Source of the DNA: JAAXHH01 sp965248395 | Lineage (GTDB): Bacteria > JAAXHH01 | Assembly: GCA_965248395.1 (NCBI GenBank) | Contig: OZ252103.1 | Coordinates: forward strand, 2,790,001-2,854,000 | Reading direction: 5' to 3' | DNA: 64,000 nucleotides | Shown: piece by piece, positions 8,286 through 17,947 of the stretch | Numbering within the stretch: position 1 is the stretch's first letter | Layout of the letters: each line of letters begins with the position of its first letter | The notes under the pieces: generated by a model | The model's database searches: none | What the model was told of the DNA's origin: nothing | What the model saw: only the letters and a program-made list of their open reading frames with translations | Program-made: the position numbers and the translations under genes

Positions 8286-10013
8286 ATGACTGGATGGACA
8301 CGACCGGTTCGGGTTGTATGCTCGCACTTCTCGGGCATGTCCGCACGGAGCCGAATCATCGCTACTTCGCTATTCATGCTTTCGTTCTTCCTCATCTTGC
8401 CGATGGCCGGTGCGCAGACCGGCGAAGGCCCCGTGGTCAATTCCATTGGAAAGGCGATGCCGCCGGACGCGGCCCCCCTGGAACAGCAGGTGCTCCGCTA
8501 CACGCTGGTCGAACCGTTGACCTTCGATGTAAGTACCAACATTTACGAGGGGCAGGGGGCGCTGACCCTGTTCGAGCGTCTGGTCATGCTCGACAAGAAC
8601 CTGGAGCTGGTCGGGGCGGCGGCTTCCTCGTGGGAACAGTCGGCAGACGGCCTTCGCTGGACGTTCAATCTCCGCCCCGACGGGAGATGGAGCGATGGCC
8701 GAAAGGTCACGGCACACGACTTCGAATATACCTACAAACGGTTTCTCGATCCGGTCGTAGCAAGTCCCTACGCCTTCTTCTACTACGAAATCAAAGGTGC
8801 CCGGCCTTTCAACCAGGGCAGTATCACCGACCCATCTACCGTGGGCGTACGCGCGTTGGATGATCTCACGCTGGAAATCGAGACGGAGAAGCCCTGTCCG
8901 TACCTGCCGTTTATCGTTGCTTTCACGGGATCGGGTCCGGTGCCGCGGTGGCAGGTTGAAAAGTACGGGGTCCGGTGGAGTGACGCCGGGAACCTGGTAT
9001 CCAATGCAAGCTACACCCTCGCGGAATGGCGTAAAGGGAGACAGGCAACACTCTCCCTCAATCCCTACTACACCGGGCCGCACAAGGGATACCTGGAAAA
9101 AATCGTCCAGATCTTCACCACCGGACATCCCGGTACAGCTCCCTATGAGAACGACGAGATCGACTACCTTCGGGTCCTCCTGACCGACCTTCCCTTTATC
9201 GAGAACCACCCGACGCTCAAGTCCGAGCTCGCCTATTACGCCTTTCCGGAATCCTGGTACCTGTTTTTCCGAACCCGCGAGCCGCCCTTCGACGATGTGA
9301 AAGTCCGCCGGGCGATCAGCCACGCCATTGACCGCGAGGCGCTGTGCAATGTAGTCCTGCGCAATACGGGCGTTCCCGCCTACTCCATGTTGCCGCCGAA
9401 GTTCCCCGGCAGCGCGGACGCATCCATTCGCGAAATACAGGCCTATGATCCGGAACGTGCGAAGGCGCTGCTTGCCGAGGCGGGATACCCGGGCGGTAGA
9501 GGCTTTCCTTCGGTCGAATTCTGGATCGGCAAGGCCAACCCCCAGATCAGTTACACCGCCCAGACCGTTCAGGCCATGCTGCAGAACACCCTCGGTATCA
9601 GACTCCGCATCAGGGGGTCCGAGGACAAGGTATACCGGGACAACATGTACAAATGGAACATTCCCATGGGCCTGGGAGGCTTCAACGCGGACTACCCGGA
9701 CCCTAACAACCTCCTCGGCATGGTCTGGCGGTCGCAGCCTAGAGGATTCGGACGGCAGGATTGGCGCAACGCCGAATTCGACCGTCTGATCGACGCGGCG
9801 GCTGACGAGATGGACCATGATCAGCGCATGGGGATGTACCGGGCGGCGGAGCGGCTGTTGGTGGAAGACGCCGGGGGCGCTTTCCTCTATCACAACATGA
9901 CGGTGGAGTTGCGCAAACCCTATCTGAAGGGTTTGGAGATCAACAAGTATGGATACGCGCTGTTCTCCTGGATTGGCATTGTACATACGAAGATGTATAT
10001 CGGCCGGCACTGA
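8286..10013 (+). CDS. Peptide ABC transporter substrate-binding protein (SBP family 5), orphan
   Basis: Periplasmic OppA/DppA-type binding protein, 575 aa. A long basic N-region and a hydrophobic stretch ending MAGAQ form a signal peptide. The mature protein shows SBP_bac_5 features: LTLFERLV, WTFNLRPDGRWSDGR, TAHDFEYTYKRFLDP, VRRAISHAIDREALC, and YPDPNN near the C-terminus. I chose the ATG at 8286, which follows AGGAAACAG; the reading frame upstream contains the promoter. No permease or ATPase follows it. A paralogue with the same mature N-terminus (VNS-GK-MPP-AAPL) lies at 59.7-61.4 kb. Confidence 0.87.
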   Translation: MTGWTRPVRVVCSHFSGMSARSRIIATSLFMLSFFLILPMAGAQTGEGPVVNSIGKAMPPDAAPLEQQVLRYTLVEPLTFDVSTNIYEGQGALTLFERLVMLDKNLELVGAAASSWEQSADGLRWTFNLRPDGRWSDGRKVTAHDFEYTYKRFLDPVVASPYAFFYYEIKGARPFNQGSITDPSTVGVRALDDLTLEIETEKPCPYLPFIVAFTGSGPVPRWQVEKYGVRWSDAGNLVSNASYTLAEWRKGRQATLSLNPYYTGPHKGYLEKIVQIFTTGHPGTAPYENDEIDYLRVLLTDLPFIENHPTLKSELAYYAFPESWYLFFRTREPPFDDVKVRRAISHAIDREALCNVVLRNTGVPAYSMLPPKFPGSADASIREIQAYDPERAKALLAEAGYPGGRGFPSVEFWIGKANPQISYTAQTVQAMLQNTLGIRLRIRGSEDKVYRDNMYKWNIPMGLGGFNADYPDPNNLLGMVWRSQPRGFGRQDWRNAEFDRLIDAAADEMDHDQRMGMYRAAERLLVEDAGGAFLYHNMTVELRKPYLKGLEINKYGYALFSWIGIVHTKMYIGRH

Positions 10014-10063
10014 GCAGGGACTGCGGGCGGCCGAGAGCGCGGAAGCGAAAGGGGTAAGACATC

Positions 10064-10906
10064 TTGGATTGGACCAGGACGGTATCCGACGAGAACGTGC
10101 GCCGGTTCCGGAAAGACGGCGCGGTATGTATAAGGCAGGCTTTCGATCCGCACTGGGTGTCCGTCGTGGAAGCAGGCGTGGAGCGCAATGTGGCGGAACC
10201 CAGCGACTACGCGGGCGTGCTGAAAGCGGGCGAAGAAGACAAGGGCGGATTCTTCGACGACTACTTCAACTGGCAGCGCATTCCTGAATACCGGGCGTTC
10301 GTGTACGAATCGCCCGCGGGACCCATGACGGCCAGGCTCATGCAGTCCGGAAGTTCCGTGTTCTACCACGAGCACCTGCTGATCAAGTGGCCGGGGACCC
10401 TCAAACGGACGCCCTGGCATCATGATCAACCCTACTATCCGGTTAAAGGCCGCCAGAACGTATCGCTGTGGATGCCCCTCGACCCCGTGTCGAAAGCATC
10501 CTGCGTCCGGTTCGTCCGGGGGTCCCACAACTGGGGCCGCTGGTTCGTACCCCGCAAGTTCGCGACGGAGAGCAACTACGCGCTCGAGAATGCGGCCGGG
10601 AAACCCATGCTGGACGGCAAGCCCTTTGAAGACGTGCCGTCCATCGACGAACACCCTGAAGACTACGATATCCTGTCGTGGGACATGGAACCCGGAGACG
10701 TAATCGCCTTCCACATGTGCACACTCCATGGCGCGGCGGGCAACCAGTCCCTGACCGAAGCGCGCCGCGTACTTGCCACGCGCTGGCTCGGTGACGACGC
10801 CCGGTTCACGACCAGGCCCTGGGAGATCTCACCCACCGCCACGGGCGGCCTGAAGCCGGGAGACCCCATGGCATGCGACCTGTTTCCATTGGTATGGTCC
10901 GCGTGA
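10064..10906 (+). CDS. Phytanoyl-CoA dioxygenase (PhyH) family protein
   Basis: Fe(II)/2-oxoglutarate-dependent oxygenase of the PhyH family, 280 aa, cytoplasmic. The metal-binding HxD is in TPWHHDQPYY (near residues 117-126) and the distal histidine in FHMCTLHGAAGN, with the 2-oxoglutarate-binding arginine expected in the EARRVLATRW segment. It starts with TTG, placed by the upstream AAAGGGG. The next PhyH gene follows after 13 bases. Bacterial PhyH proteins act on many small molecules, so phytanoyl-CoA itself should not be assumed. Confidence 0.86.
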   Translation: MDWTRTVSDENVRRFRKDGAVCIRQAFDPHWVSVVEAGVERNVAEPSDYAGVLKAGEEDKGGFFDDYFNWQRIPEYRAFVYESPAGPMTARLMQSGSSVFYHEHLLIKWPGTLKRTPWHHDQPYYPVKGRQNVSLWMPLDPVSKASCVRFVRGSHNWGRWFVPRKFATESNYALENAAGKPMLDGKPFEDVPSIDEHPEDYDILSWDMEPGDVIAFHMCTLHGAAGNQSLTEARRVLATRWLGDDARFTTRPWEISPTATGGLKPGDPMACDLFPLVWSA

Positions 10907-10919
10907 CGAGGAGATGGCC

Positions 10920-11747
10920 ATGAACGATCGATTAGCGAGCGCACAGATCTCCTCCTACCGGGAAAACGGCTTCCTCATCATCGAGGATTTTCTAGATGAA
11001 GCCGAACTGGAAACGTGGCGGGCGGCGGTGGACGAAGCGGTCTCACTCCGCACCGACAACAGGCTGCCCGACGGATCCTTTCACCTTGCCAGGAAAGCCG
11101 AGGGGGAAGTCGTATTCCGGCAGCGGATCAACCTGTGGATGGATCATGCTGGTGTCCGCGCGTTGATGCTGGACAGCCGGCTGGGCAAATTGGCGGCCGA
11201 CCTGGAAGGGATCGACGGCATACGAATTTGGCACGACCAGGCACTGATCAAGATGCCCTGGGCCAACCCCACGACCTGGCACCAGGACAACACCAAGTGG
11301 TCTTTCGCGTCGGAACACGCCATCACCATCTGGGTCGCCCTGGACGAGGTAACCATCCAGAATGGCTGCATGTTTTTCATACCCGGTTCACACAAAAACA
11401 GACTCGAAGACCATCCGGCGGCCGGGAACCACGTAGGAGCCATGTTCGACACCTATCCTGAACTCGGCCGCCTGGAACCCGTACCGGTCGTGATGCCGGC
11501 AGGCAGTTGTTCCTTTCACAACGGGCTGATGGTCCACGCCGCCAACGCGAACATGACGCCGTATCCGCGCAGGGCCTTCACCTGCGCCTACATGCCTGAC
11601 CACAGCCGGTTCAACGGCATACACAATGTTCTGCCGGAACGGATCCTGAATACCATTCGGATCGGCGACATGCTGGAAGACGAAGACCAGAATCCACTGA
11701 TCCACACCTATGAACAAACACGTGAAAGCCACTCCGGTCATGTGTGA
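10920..11747 (+). CDS. Phytanoyl-CoA dioxygenase (PhyH) family protein
   Basis: Second PhyH-type Fe(II)/2-oxoglutarate oxygenase, 275 aa. The HxD metal pair is in TTWHQDNTKW, the distal histidine in HNGLMVHAANAN, and the likely co-substrate arginine in YPRRAFTCAYMP. GAGGAG directly abuts the ATG at 10914, so I prefer the ATG at 10920, which has normal spacing. It is probably translated with the upstream PhyH gene. The two differ clearly in sequence, so they are likely to have different substrates rather than being a recent duplication. Confidence 0.86.
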   Translation: MNDRLASAQISSYRENGFLIIEDFLDEAELETWRAAVDEAVSLRTDNRLPDGSFHLARKAEGEVVFRQRINLWMDHAGVRALMLDSRLGKLAADLEGIDGIRIWHDQALIKMPWANPTTWHQDNTKWSFASEHAITIWVALDEVTIQNGCMFFIPGSHKNRLEDHPAAGNHVGAMFDTYPELGRLEPVPVVMPAGSCSFHNGLMVHAANANMTPYPRRAFTCAYMPDHSRFNGIHNVLPERILNTIRIGDMLEDEDQNPLIHTYEQTRESHSGHV

Positions 11748-11759
11748 GGAGGTACATCG

Positions 11760-14471
11760 ATGAATCGGTTCACCGCACTTCCGCTCTTTTGCCTGGTTCT
11801 ATTCATGGGGATGATCACCGGCGTATCGAAGGCGCAGGACTTCGAATACTGGCCCGGTGCCGAGTACGACGTTTCGATACCCACTATGAAGGAGATACTG
11901 GGCTATAACCCGGGCGAACGCATTACCTCCCACGCTGGACTGATGAAATACCTGGATGCGTTGGAATCCGCGGTCCCGAACCAGGTACGCATACTGGAAT
12001 ACGCCCGGTCGTGGGAAGGCCGCGAACTGGTTTATGCTTTCGTGGGATCTCCGGAGCGCATCGGCCAACTGGAAGCCGTCAGCGAAGGCATGAAACGGCT
12101 GTCAGACCCGAGAAAAACGTCCCGGGCGGACGCCGACAGCCTGATGGCCGCCCTGCCGGCCATCGTATGTCTAAGCTATGGCGTGCACGGGAACGAGATC
12201 TCCTCTCCGGACGCGGCGCTGCTCACGGCCTACCACCTGCTTGCAGCTCGCAACGACGCAGTAGTGGACCGCATTCTCGAAGAAACGATCGTGATGATCG
12301 ACCCGACGCAGAATCCCGATGGAAGGGACCGGTTCGTCCACAATTACGAGATCGCCGAGGGTCTGGAGCCGAACGCCAGTCCGCTGGCGGCCGAGCACAA
12401 CGAACCCTGGCCGGGAGGACGGACCAACCATTACTATTTCGACCTGAACCGCGACTGGATCTCGCTGACCCAGCCCGAGACCCTGGGCAGGGTGAAGGTC
12501 CTGCAGGACTACTATCCTCCCGTTTTCGTCGATCTCCACGAAATGGGTTCAAATGCCACCTACTACTTTGCGCCCGAGGCGATACCCTACAATCCGCACC
12601 TGGCCCGCGATCAAAGGGAGAGTCTCCAGCTGTTCGGCAAAAACAACGCGAAGTGGTTCGATCACTACGGGTTCTCTTACTTCACCCGGGAGATATTCGA
12701 CGCCTTTTATCCCGGATACGGCGCCAGCTGGCCGTCCTACTACGGCAGCGTGGCCATGACCTACGAGCAGGCGTCCGCACGGGGACTCGTCGTCAAGAGA
12801 AGCGATGACACGGTCATGCATTTCAGGGACTCGGTCTGGCATCACTTCGTCGCATCCATCGCCACCAGCGAAACGGCCGCCGTCAACCGGGAGAAACTCC
12901 TCGCGGACTTTTACGCCTACCGGCAGTCGGCGATACAGGAGGGACGCAGCGAAGAGATCAAATCCTACATCCTGCCCCGCAGGAGCAATGAAAACACCTC
13001 CGGAGTGGACAAACTGGCGGCGCTCATGGCCTATCACGGCGTGGAAATCCAGCAGGCCGCGGCGGACTTCCGGGCAGGCGGCGAATCCTATCCGGCGGGC
13101 AGCTACGTCATTTCCCTCGCGCAACCTGCCAAACGCCTGGTACGCACGCTGATGGATGTGCATGTTCCCATGGGGGAAGACTTCATCAGGGAACAGGAAC
13201 GTCGCAGAAGCAAGGGCATGGGCGATCAGATTTATGACGTGACCGCGTGGTCCTTTCCGCTGATGTACAACGTGGAAACCGTGGCCGTTGATCGGCCGGT
13301 CGAGGGTGATCTTACCATGGTCGATCCCGTCATGATACCTCCGGGGTCGATCGCGGGAGGCAGGGCGGAAGTCGCCTACCTGGTACCCTGGGGCACCCAG
13401 GCCGCAGGCCGATTGCTGGCCGCGGCGCTCAGGGCGGAGCTACGGGTATTCAGCAGCGACCTGGCCTTCGTGCAGGGTGACCGGCGCTACCCTTCCGGCA
13501 CGTTGATCTTCATGGTCAAGGACAACCCGGACCACCTGCACGACACCATGGTGGAAATCGCCGCGTCCTCGGGCGCGGAGGTCATCGCAACCCACACCAG
13601 CTGGGTCGACAAAGGACCCAACTTCGGCAGCAACAACGTCGTTTTCATGGGCAGACCCCGCGTCGCCCTCGCGTGGGACCGTCCCACCCGCTCCAACAAC
13701 GCCGGCGCCACCCGTTTCGTCGTCGAACGCCAGATCGGATACCCGGTTACGTCCATCCGTACACGCCAGCTTGCCACCGCCGACCTGAGGGATTTCGACG
13801 TCCTTCTGCTTCCGGATTCTGGATTCGGTTTTACCTATGACGACGTGCTCGGAGACCGGGGAACCCGGCGGATCAGGGACTGGGTGCGCACGGGCGGCAC
13901 GGTGGTCGGTCTGGGCAGCGGGGCCACGGCGTACCTGGCGAATGAAACGACCGGCCTGCTTTCGACGACCCGGGAGGACGAGGCCGACGGCGAGAGCGAA
14001 TCAGACAGCGACGGCAACGGCGACGGGAGCGCTTCCGGCCGTATCTTCAACACGGAAGAAGAATACCTGCAGGCATTGAATCCAGGTGATTCCGCGCCGC
14101 CGGCCACGCAGGGTGTCCTGCTCAAGGCCGCGCTCGATCCGGACCACTGGCTTGCGGCCGGTCGGGACGAAACCGTACATGCCCTGGTCAGCGGCAGCTC
14201 GATCTTTTCTCCGCTCAAGATGGATGAGGGCAACAACGTGGCGGTTTTCGTGGGGCCGGACGAAGTCCTGGCGAGCGGATTCGCGTGGGAAGGCAGTACG
14301 AAACAGCTTGCCTACAAGCCCCTCGTCATGGAACAGCGGCATGGCCGCGGGCTGGCCATTGGATTCACGGCGGATCCAAACTTCAGGGCTTACATGGATG
14401 GCCTGAACATCCTGTTCCTGAACGCGGTGTTCCGGGCTCCCGCCCACGCGGGACCGGCGGTGACGGAGTAG
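11760..14471 (+). CDS. Exported M14-family zinc carboxypeptidase
   Basis: Large secreted metallopeptidase, 903 aa. A signal peptide ends about residue 26 (GVSKAQ). The catalytic domain has the zinc ligands H143 and E146 in YGVHGNEIS and H260 in VDLHEMGSN, and the probable general base E336 in MTYEQAS. The later half (about 400-880) contains a glutamine-amidotransferase-like alpha/beta segment (FDVLLLPDSGFGFTYDDV) interrupted by an acidic, low-complexity linker near 735-755. A likely role is trimming peptides in the periplasm or outside the cell. It follows the two PhyH genes by 12 bases. Confidence 0.87.
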   Translation: MNRFTALPLFCLVLFMGMITGVSKAQDFEYWPGAEYDVSIPTMKEILGYNPGERITSHAGLMKYLDALESAVPNQVRILEYARSWEGRELVYAFVGSPERIGQLEAVSEGMKRLSDPRKTSRADADSLMAALPAIVCLSYGVHGNEISSPDAALLTAYHLLAARNDAVVDRILEETIVMIDPTQNPDGRDRFVHNYEIAEGLEPNASPLAAEHNEPWPGGRTNHYYFDLNRDWISLTQPETLGRVKVLQDYYPPVFVDLHEMGSNATYYFAPEAIPYNPHLARDQRESLQLFGKNNAKWFDHYGFSYFTREIFDAFYPGYGASWPSYYGSVAMTYEQASARGLVVKRSDDTVMHFRDSVWHHFVASIATSETAAVNREKLLADFYAYRQSAIQEGRSEEIKSYILPRRSNENTSGVDKLAALMAYHGVEIQQAAADFRAGGESYPAGSYVISLAQPAKRLVRTLMDVHVPMGEDFIREQERRRSKGMGDQIYDVTAWSFPLMYNVETVAVDRPVEGDLTMVDPVMIPPGSIAGGRAEVAYLVPWGTQAAGRLLAAALRAELRVFSSDLAFVQGDRRYPSGTLIFMVKDNPDHLHDTMVEIAASSGAEVIATHTSWVDKGPNFGSNNVVFMGRPRVALAWDRPTRSNNAGATRFVVERQIGYPVTSIRTRQLATADLRDFDVLLLPDSGFGFTYDDVLGDRGTRRIRDWVRTGGTVVGLGSGATAYLANETTGLLSTTREDEADGESESDSDGNGDGSASGRIFNTEEEYLQALNPGDSAPPATQGVLLKAALDPDHWLAAGRDETVHALVSGSSIFSPLKMDEGNNVAVFVGPDEVLASGFAWEGSTKQLAYKPLVMEQRHGRGLAIGFTADPNFRAYMDGLNILFLNAVFRAPAHAGPAVTE

Positions 14472-14596
14472 CGCGACCGGAGCGTATTTCAAGGCCGACC
14501 CGACCGCAGAAACCGTCAGGCAACGGCTTGACGGCACTGCAGCTAGACGGTTGCTTGCCAGCGTCACACCCTTGCGAAAGAAAGGCGGATAACGGG

Positions 14597-15604
14597 ATGT
14601 CCTCCATTCCCATGCGGAATAAGCCTCCCGATCACGGCATCAGGATACCGTTCGAGTCACACTCGGCCTTTATCGCGGAACTCTTCGTAGCGGCCGGCAT
14701 GAGCGCCGAGGAAGCCGGACTGATGGGGAGGATTCTCGCCAACGCCGACAAACGCTGCGTTTACAGCCACGGCTCGCAGCAGGCTGTCGGATACCTGCAG
14801 AAAATCCGCGACGGTGCAGTGAATCCACGTCCCGACGTGACCGTGGTGCGGGAATCAGAAACCATCGTGGTGCTGGACGGGGACGGGGGCATGGGGTATG
14901 GACCGTCGTACCGGGGCATGGAGATCGCCATCGACAAGGCCCTGGCCCATGGCCTGGGCGCGGCGACCACGCGCAACCATTTCCATTTCGGCGCGGCCGG
15001 GAATTACTCCCGCGTAGCCCTCGAGCACGGTTGCATAGGATGGGCGCTGTCCACCCACCGCGTTGCCCTGGATCCGGATAACGTGATCATGGCTGCGAGC
15101 GGTGGTTCGCCCATGAGCCTGGCTTTCCCGACGCGGAACCAGCCCCCGCTGGTGCTCGACATGGCCGCGGTTTTCATGGGATACCAGGACGACCTGTTCA
15201 AGGAACATTACGCCCTGTTCGCCAAAAGCCTGGGCCTCGCGGTCGCCCTGCAGGCCCTCGGGGGCATCCTGGCCGGCATCTGGAAGCCAGAACTACAGCC
15301 ACCCCGGTCAAAGTGGGAATCCAACCAGGGAGCCTTCCTGCTGGCCATGAAAATCGATCACTTCATGGAGGTGGAGGAATTCGAGCAGACTATGGACGGC
15401 TTCGTCTCGCAGGCAAGGAAAATGAAACCTTTTCCCGGCATGCCCCACGCGGAACTGCCCGGCGGCATGGAATGGCGGTGGGTAAAGGAAAACGAGGCAA
15501 AAGGCGTGCCCTTGAGCACCGACCACCGTCAGAGGCTGGAGGAGGTCGCGGTCACACTGAACGTAAAGCCACCCTTCGAGGCATTTGAATCCACGCGATT
15601 CTGA
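14597..15604 (+). CDS. Ldh-family (malate/L-lactate/ureidoglycolate-type) oxidoreductase
   Basis: NAD(P)-dependent 2-hydroxyacid dehydrogenase of the Ldh_2 fold, 335 aa, without signal peptide. Family features are the N-terminal helical region, VVLDGDGGMGYGPSYRGME, RNHFHFGAAGNYSRVALEHGC and the C-terminal FPGMPHAELPGG. The start at 14597 is the first in-frame ATG after the peptidase; a longer in-frame ORF would begin inside the peptidase gene and is not credible. Substrate is unknown: this family includes malate, lactate, ureidoglycolate and 2,3-diketogulonate enzymes. Confidence 0.83.
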   Translation: MSSIPMRNKPPDHGIRIPFESHSAFIAELFVAAGMSAEEAGLMGRILANADKRCVYSHGSQQAVGYLQKIRDGAVNPRPDVTVVRESETIVVLDGDGGMGYGPSYRGMEIAIDKALAHGLGAATTRNHFHFGAAGNYSRVALEHGCIGWALSTHRVALDPDNVIMAASGGSPMSLAFPTRNQPPLVLDMAAVFMGYQDDLFKEHYALFAKSLGLAVALQALGGILAGIWKPELQPPRSKWESNQGAFLLAMKIDHFMEVEEFEQTMDGFVSQARKMKPFPGMPHAELPGGMEWRWVKENEAKGVPLSTDHRQRLEEVAVTLNVKPPFEAFESTRF

Positions 15605-15641
15605 TATAATGCTGTTCTGGGGATGAACTGGGAACAGATCT

Positions 15642-16058
15642 TCAGGCTGGCGTTCCGTCAAACCAGGTTTCGTGCACGCGAAGCCATTCCAGCCCGTTCG
15701 GCAATTCCGCGTTGCGTCGGAATACCACGGTGCTGTGCCTCGAGGTGATCTCCCCGCCTTCTTCCTGCCATTCCTCGTATTCGGCGACCACCAGCGCTGG
15801 ATCTTTCGCTACGACCAGAACGTTCTCGATCCAGATTCGAATGCCTGCCCGGCCGGTGTGGGCTTCGTAGAGGCCCTTGAGCAGAGACGCGCGTTCCACC
15901 TTCCTGCCCTGCGGCATGACGATCACGAATGCTTCGCCGAGCACCGACTCTATGCGGTCGAACGCCTCGGGGGTCCTGGGAGTTCGCCCGTTGAACCAAT
16001 CGTCGAAGCATCGGTGCAACTCGTCAATTTCGTTCTGGCAGGCTTCAAGCAGGTGCAT
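15642..16058 (-). CDS. SnoaL/DUF4440-like protein
   Basis: Small cytoplasmic protein of 138 aa with the look of the NTF2/SnoaL fold: an N-terminal pair of helices (EIDELHRCFDDWFNGRTP), then beta strands with VVAEYEEWQ and STVVFRRN, and a final LEWLRVHETWF. Such proteins bind or hydrolyse small molecules or act as small adaptors. The start at 16058 follows AAGGAT; the longer reading frame has no support. It converges on the Ldh-type gene. Confidence 0.6.
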   Translation of the reverse strand: MHLLEACQNEIDELHRCFDDWFNGRTPRTPEAFDRIESVLGEAFVIVMPQGRKVERASLLKGLYEAHTGRAGIRIWIENVLVVAKDPALVVAEYEEWQEEGGEITSRHSTVVFRRNAELPNGLEWLRVHETWFDGTPA

Positions 16059-16158
16059 GGAAGATCCTTGTCCGGAAGCCACACGCCTTGTGCATGCGGC
16101 GTATATACTTGTACTCGGGTCGATTAAATATGGGTTTCGCAGGTCGATGGCCGAATGA

Positions 16159-16692
16159 TCAGCGGCCAACCTTGAACCCTACCAGGGCGTAGACGGCGGT
16201 CGTACTCGGTCCCTTGTCTAAACGGATATACCTTCCCTCGACACCCACGAACACAATGCCAAGCGAGACGCCGAGCATGATCCCGGGCTGCAAATAATAG
16301 GTATTCGTAGTCCGGATAATGTCCGTCCTGGTGTCGTCTTCAAGGATTACCATTTCCTCGGAAACCTGCGCCCTGCCCACCCCGCCGGTCGCGCGGATGA
16401 GTATGGGAGAAGAAACAATCGTCACGCCCGCGTCAACGCCGTACAACAGCAGGGAAATCTCGCCTTCGTCCGTGGGTGTCGGGATGTGGTACGTTGCCCT
16501 GGCACCGGCGTGAATCGTTCTGATCCCGGTGGGTATATTCACGTTGACACTGCCACCCACCCCTTTCTCGTATTCTTCCAGGGTCCGTCCGCCGTGGAAG
16601 CTGAACTCGGCGCCTTGGGCGTAGACTGAATCTGTAGTAAAGAAAATGGAGAGAACGCACAGGGTGGGGAAAAGCCATCCGAATACCTTCAT
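16159..16692 (-). CDS. Small outer-membrane beta-barrel-like protein
   Basis: Exported protein of unknown function, 177 aa. A signal peptide covers about residues 1-26 (ending VYAQ). The rest alternates polar and hydrophobic residues with repeated glycines (AGARATYHIP, YGVDAGVTIV, TGGVGRAQV, GVSLGIVFVGVEGRYI) and ends in VGFKVGR, as in eight-stranded outer-membrane barrels, although the last residue is not the usual aromatic. No motif allows a more exact name. Confidence 0.6.
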   Translation of the reverse strand: MKVFGWLFPTLCVLSIFFTTDSVYAQGAEFSFHGGRTLEEYEKGVGGSVNVNIPTGIRTIHAGARATYHIPTPTDEGEISLLLYGVDAGVTIVSSPILIRATGGVGRAQVSEEMVILEDDTRTDIIRTTNTYYLQPGIMLGVSLGIVFVGVEGRYIRLDKGPSTTAVYALVGFKVGR

Positions 16693-16950
16693 GTTCGTTG
16701 TCTCCGAAGAATGTTTCCGAGATCGAAAGTTAACCCGGTAATTCGCGTTGCGTCAATTTACTGGTCTGTTAGATCAGTCTTCGCTTATAGATCAACTGAA
16801 TATACAACCGTTCAATGCGCATTGTCCATCGAGATGTGATCCGAGACGAAATCGCGAACATCCTTGCGAACAACTATGGTATACCACTGCGTTCGATAAA
16901 TCGAGTTTATTGTTATTTAGAAATGATCATCTATTATACAATTTCTCGGA

Positions 16951-17736
16951 TCAAAACTGGTACGCCGTCTCCAGCGGCTGCCCCTCCTCTATAGCCCTGC
17001 GCGAGCCGATCTCCTTATCCCGCAATGCTCCGATCACGCGGATGACATCCGTCAACGCCCCCCTGGGAAAGGCCATCACGCCGTTCACGTCGGCTGCGAT
17101 CACGTCCCCCGGTGCGATTTCAATACCCCCGCAGACCACGGGTACGTTGGCGGCCACCGGACGGATCACCGATCCCGGTCCGTACAGGCAGATCCCCGCC
17201 GCGTAGACCGGCAGACCGACCTCTTCCATGCCCTCGATGTCACGACAGCCGCCATCGGTTACCAGGCCGGACAGGCCCTTCTGGCGACAGGCAAGCACGA
17301 TTACATCGCCGAACATACTGAGGATTTCCGTGGTGCCGCTGGCCGTGACCCATATCGAACCAGATTCCGCTTCGTCCACGGGCCGGAAAACATATGCGCG
17401 GATATCGTCCCTCGTGGTCGGCGCGTTGCTCTCTTCGTATTTTGTCGTCACCGCGGGACCCACGATCGTGCCCCTGGACGGGATCATCGGACGCACATTT
17501 CGGGACATGGCCAGCCGGGTACGGTCATGGCCCAGCCGGGTCAGTGCGTCCATAATCAGTGTGGTAGGCGCGTCTCTGAGCGCTTCAAACAGGTCTTTCT
17601 CCCCCATGGTATCCTGATCTTCCTCCTGCATGGCGTGGACCCTGTCGAGGTTGGCGAGACTTCCGGAAACAGTTGCGGCCATACCGGTTTTCAGAAACCC
17701 TCTTCGGGAGAGACTTCGGTCTAATGAGGTCATCAT
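16951..17736 (-). CDS. RraA-family (HMG/CHA aldolase-like) protein with a Tat signal
   Basis: RraA/'dimethylmenaquinone methyltransferase-like' fold protein, 261 aa. The core has the family motif GLVTDGGCRDIEGM (residues about 177-190), whose D-G and R-D residues bind the pyruvate-type substrate and metal in class II aldolases such as HMG/CHA aldolase. The N-terminus reads SRRGFLKTG followed by a hydrophobic stretch, a twin-arginine export signal, which is unusual because RraA relatives are cytoplasmic. CAGGAG precedes tandem ATGs at 17736 and 17733. It is divergent from the LarA-like gene. Confidence 0.78.
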   Translation of the reverse strand: MMTSLDRSLSRRGFLKTGMAATVSGSLANLDRVHAMQEEDQDTMGEKDLFEALRDAPTTLIMDALTRLGHDRTRLAMSRNVRPMIPSRGTIVGPAVTTKYEESNAPTTRDDIRAYVFRPVDEAESGSIWVTASGTTEILSMFGDVIVLACRQKGLSGLVTDGGCRDIEGMEEVGLPVYAAGICLYGPGSVIRPVAANVPVVCGGIEIAPGDVIAADVNGVMAFPRGALTDVIRVIGALRDKEIGSRRAIEEGQPLETAYQF

Positions 17737-17947
17737 GGACTCCTGTGCATTGAAAGTGCGAATCGATAGCCGGGAACGGTCCGAACATGAACCTGCCATC
17801 GATTACACATCACGATTAAACTGTTGATACCGCGGGATTCCAGGCCTATTATTACTGAATCAACCATCAGATCCGGCGAGAGAAAACGGGTCTACTCGGT
17901 TTGATCCGATACGCAGTACTGTGCCTTCTCGTAACGCGAGGTGCGCG

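Noticed and set aside
8370..10010. 546-aa minus-strand frame opposite the binding-protein gene
   Set aside because: It is a high-GC shadow; the plus strand carries the SBP family 5 motifs and a strong promoter.
16760..16778. Inverted repeat ACTGGTCT-GTT-AGATCAGT as a terminator
   Set aside because: It contains a G-U pair and is not followed by a T-run on either strand. The gap 16693-16950 is AT-rich but shows no other signal I can name.
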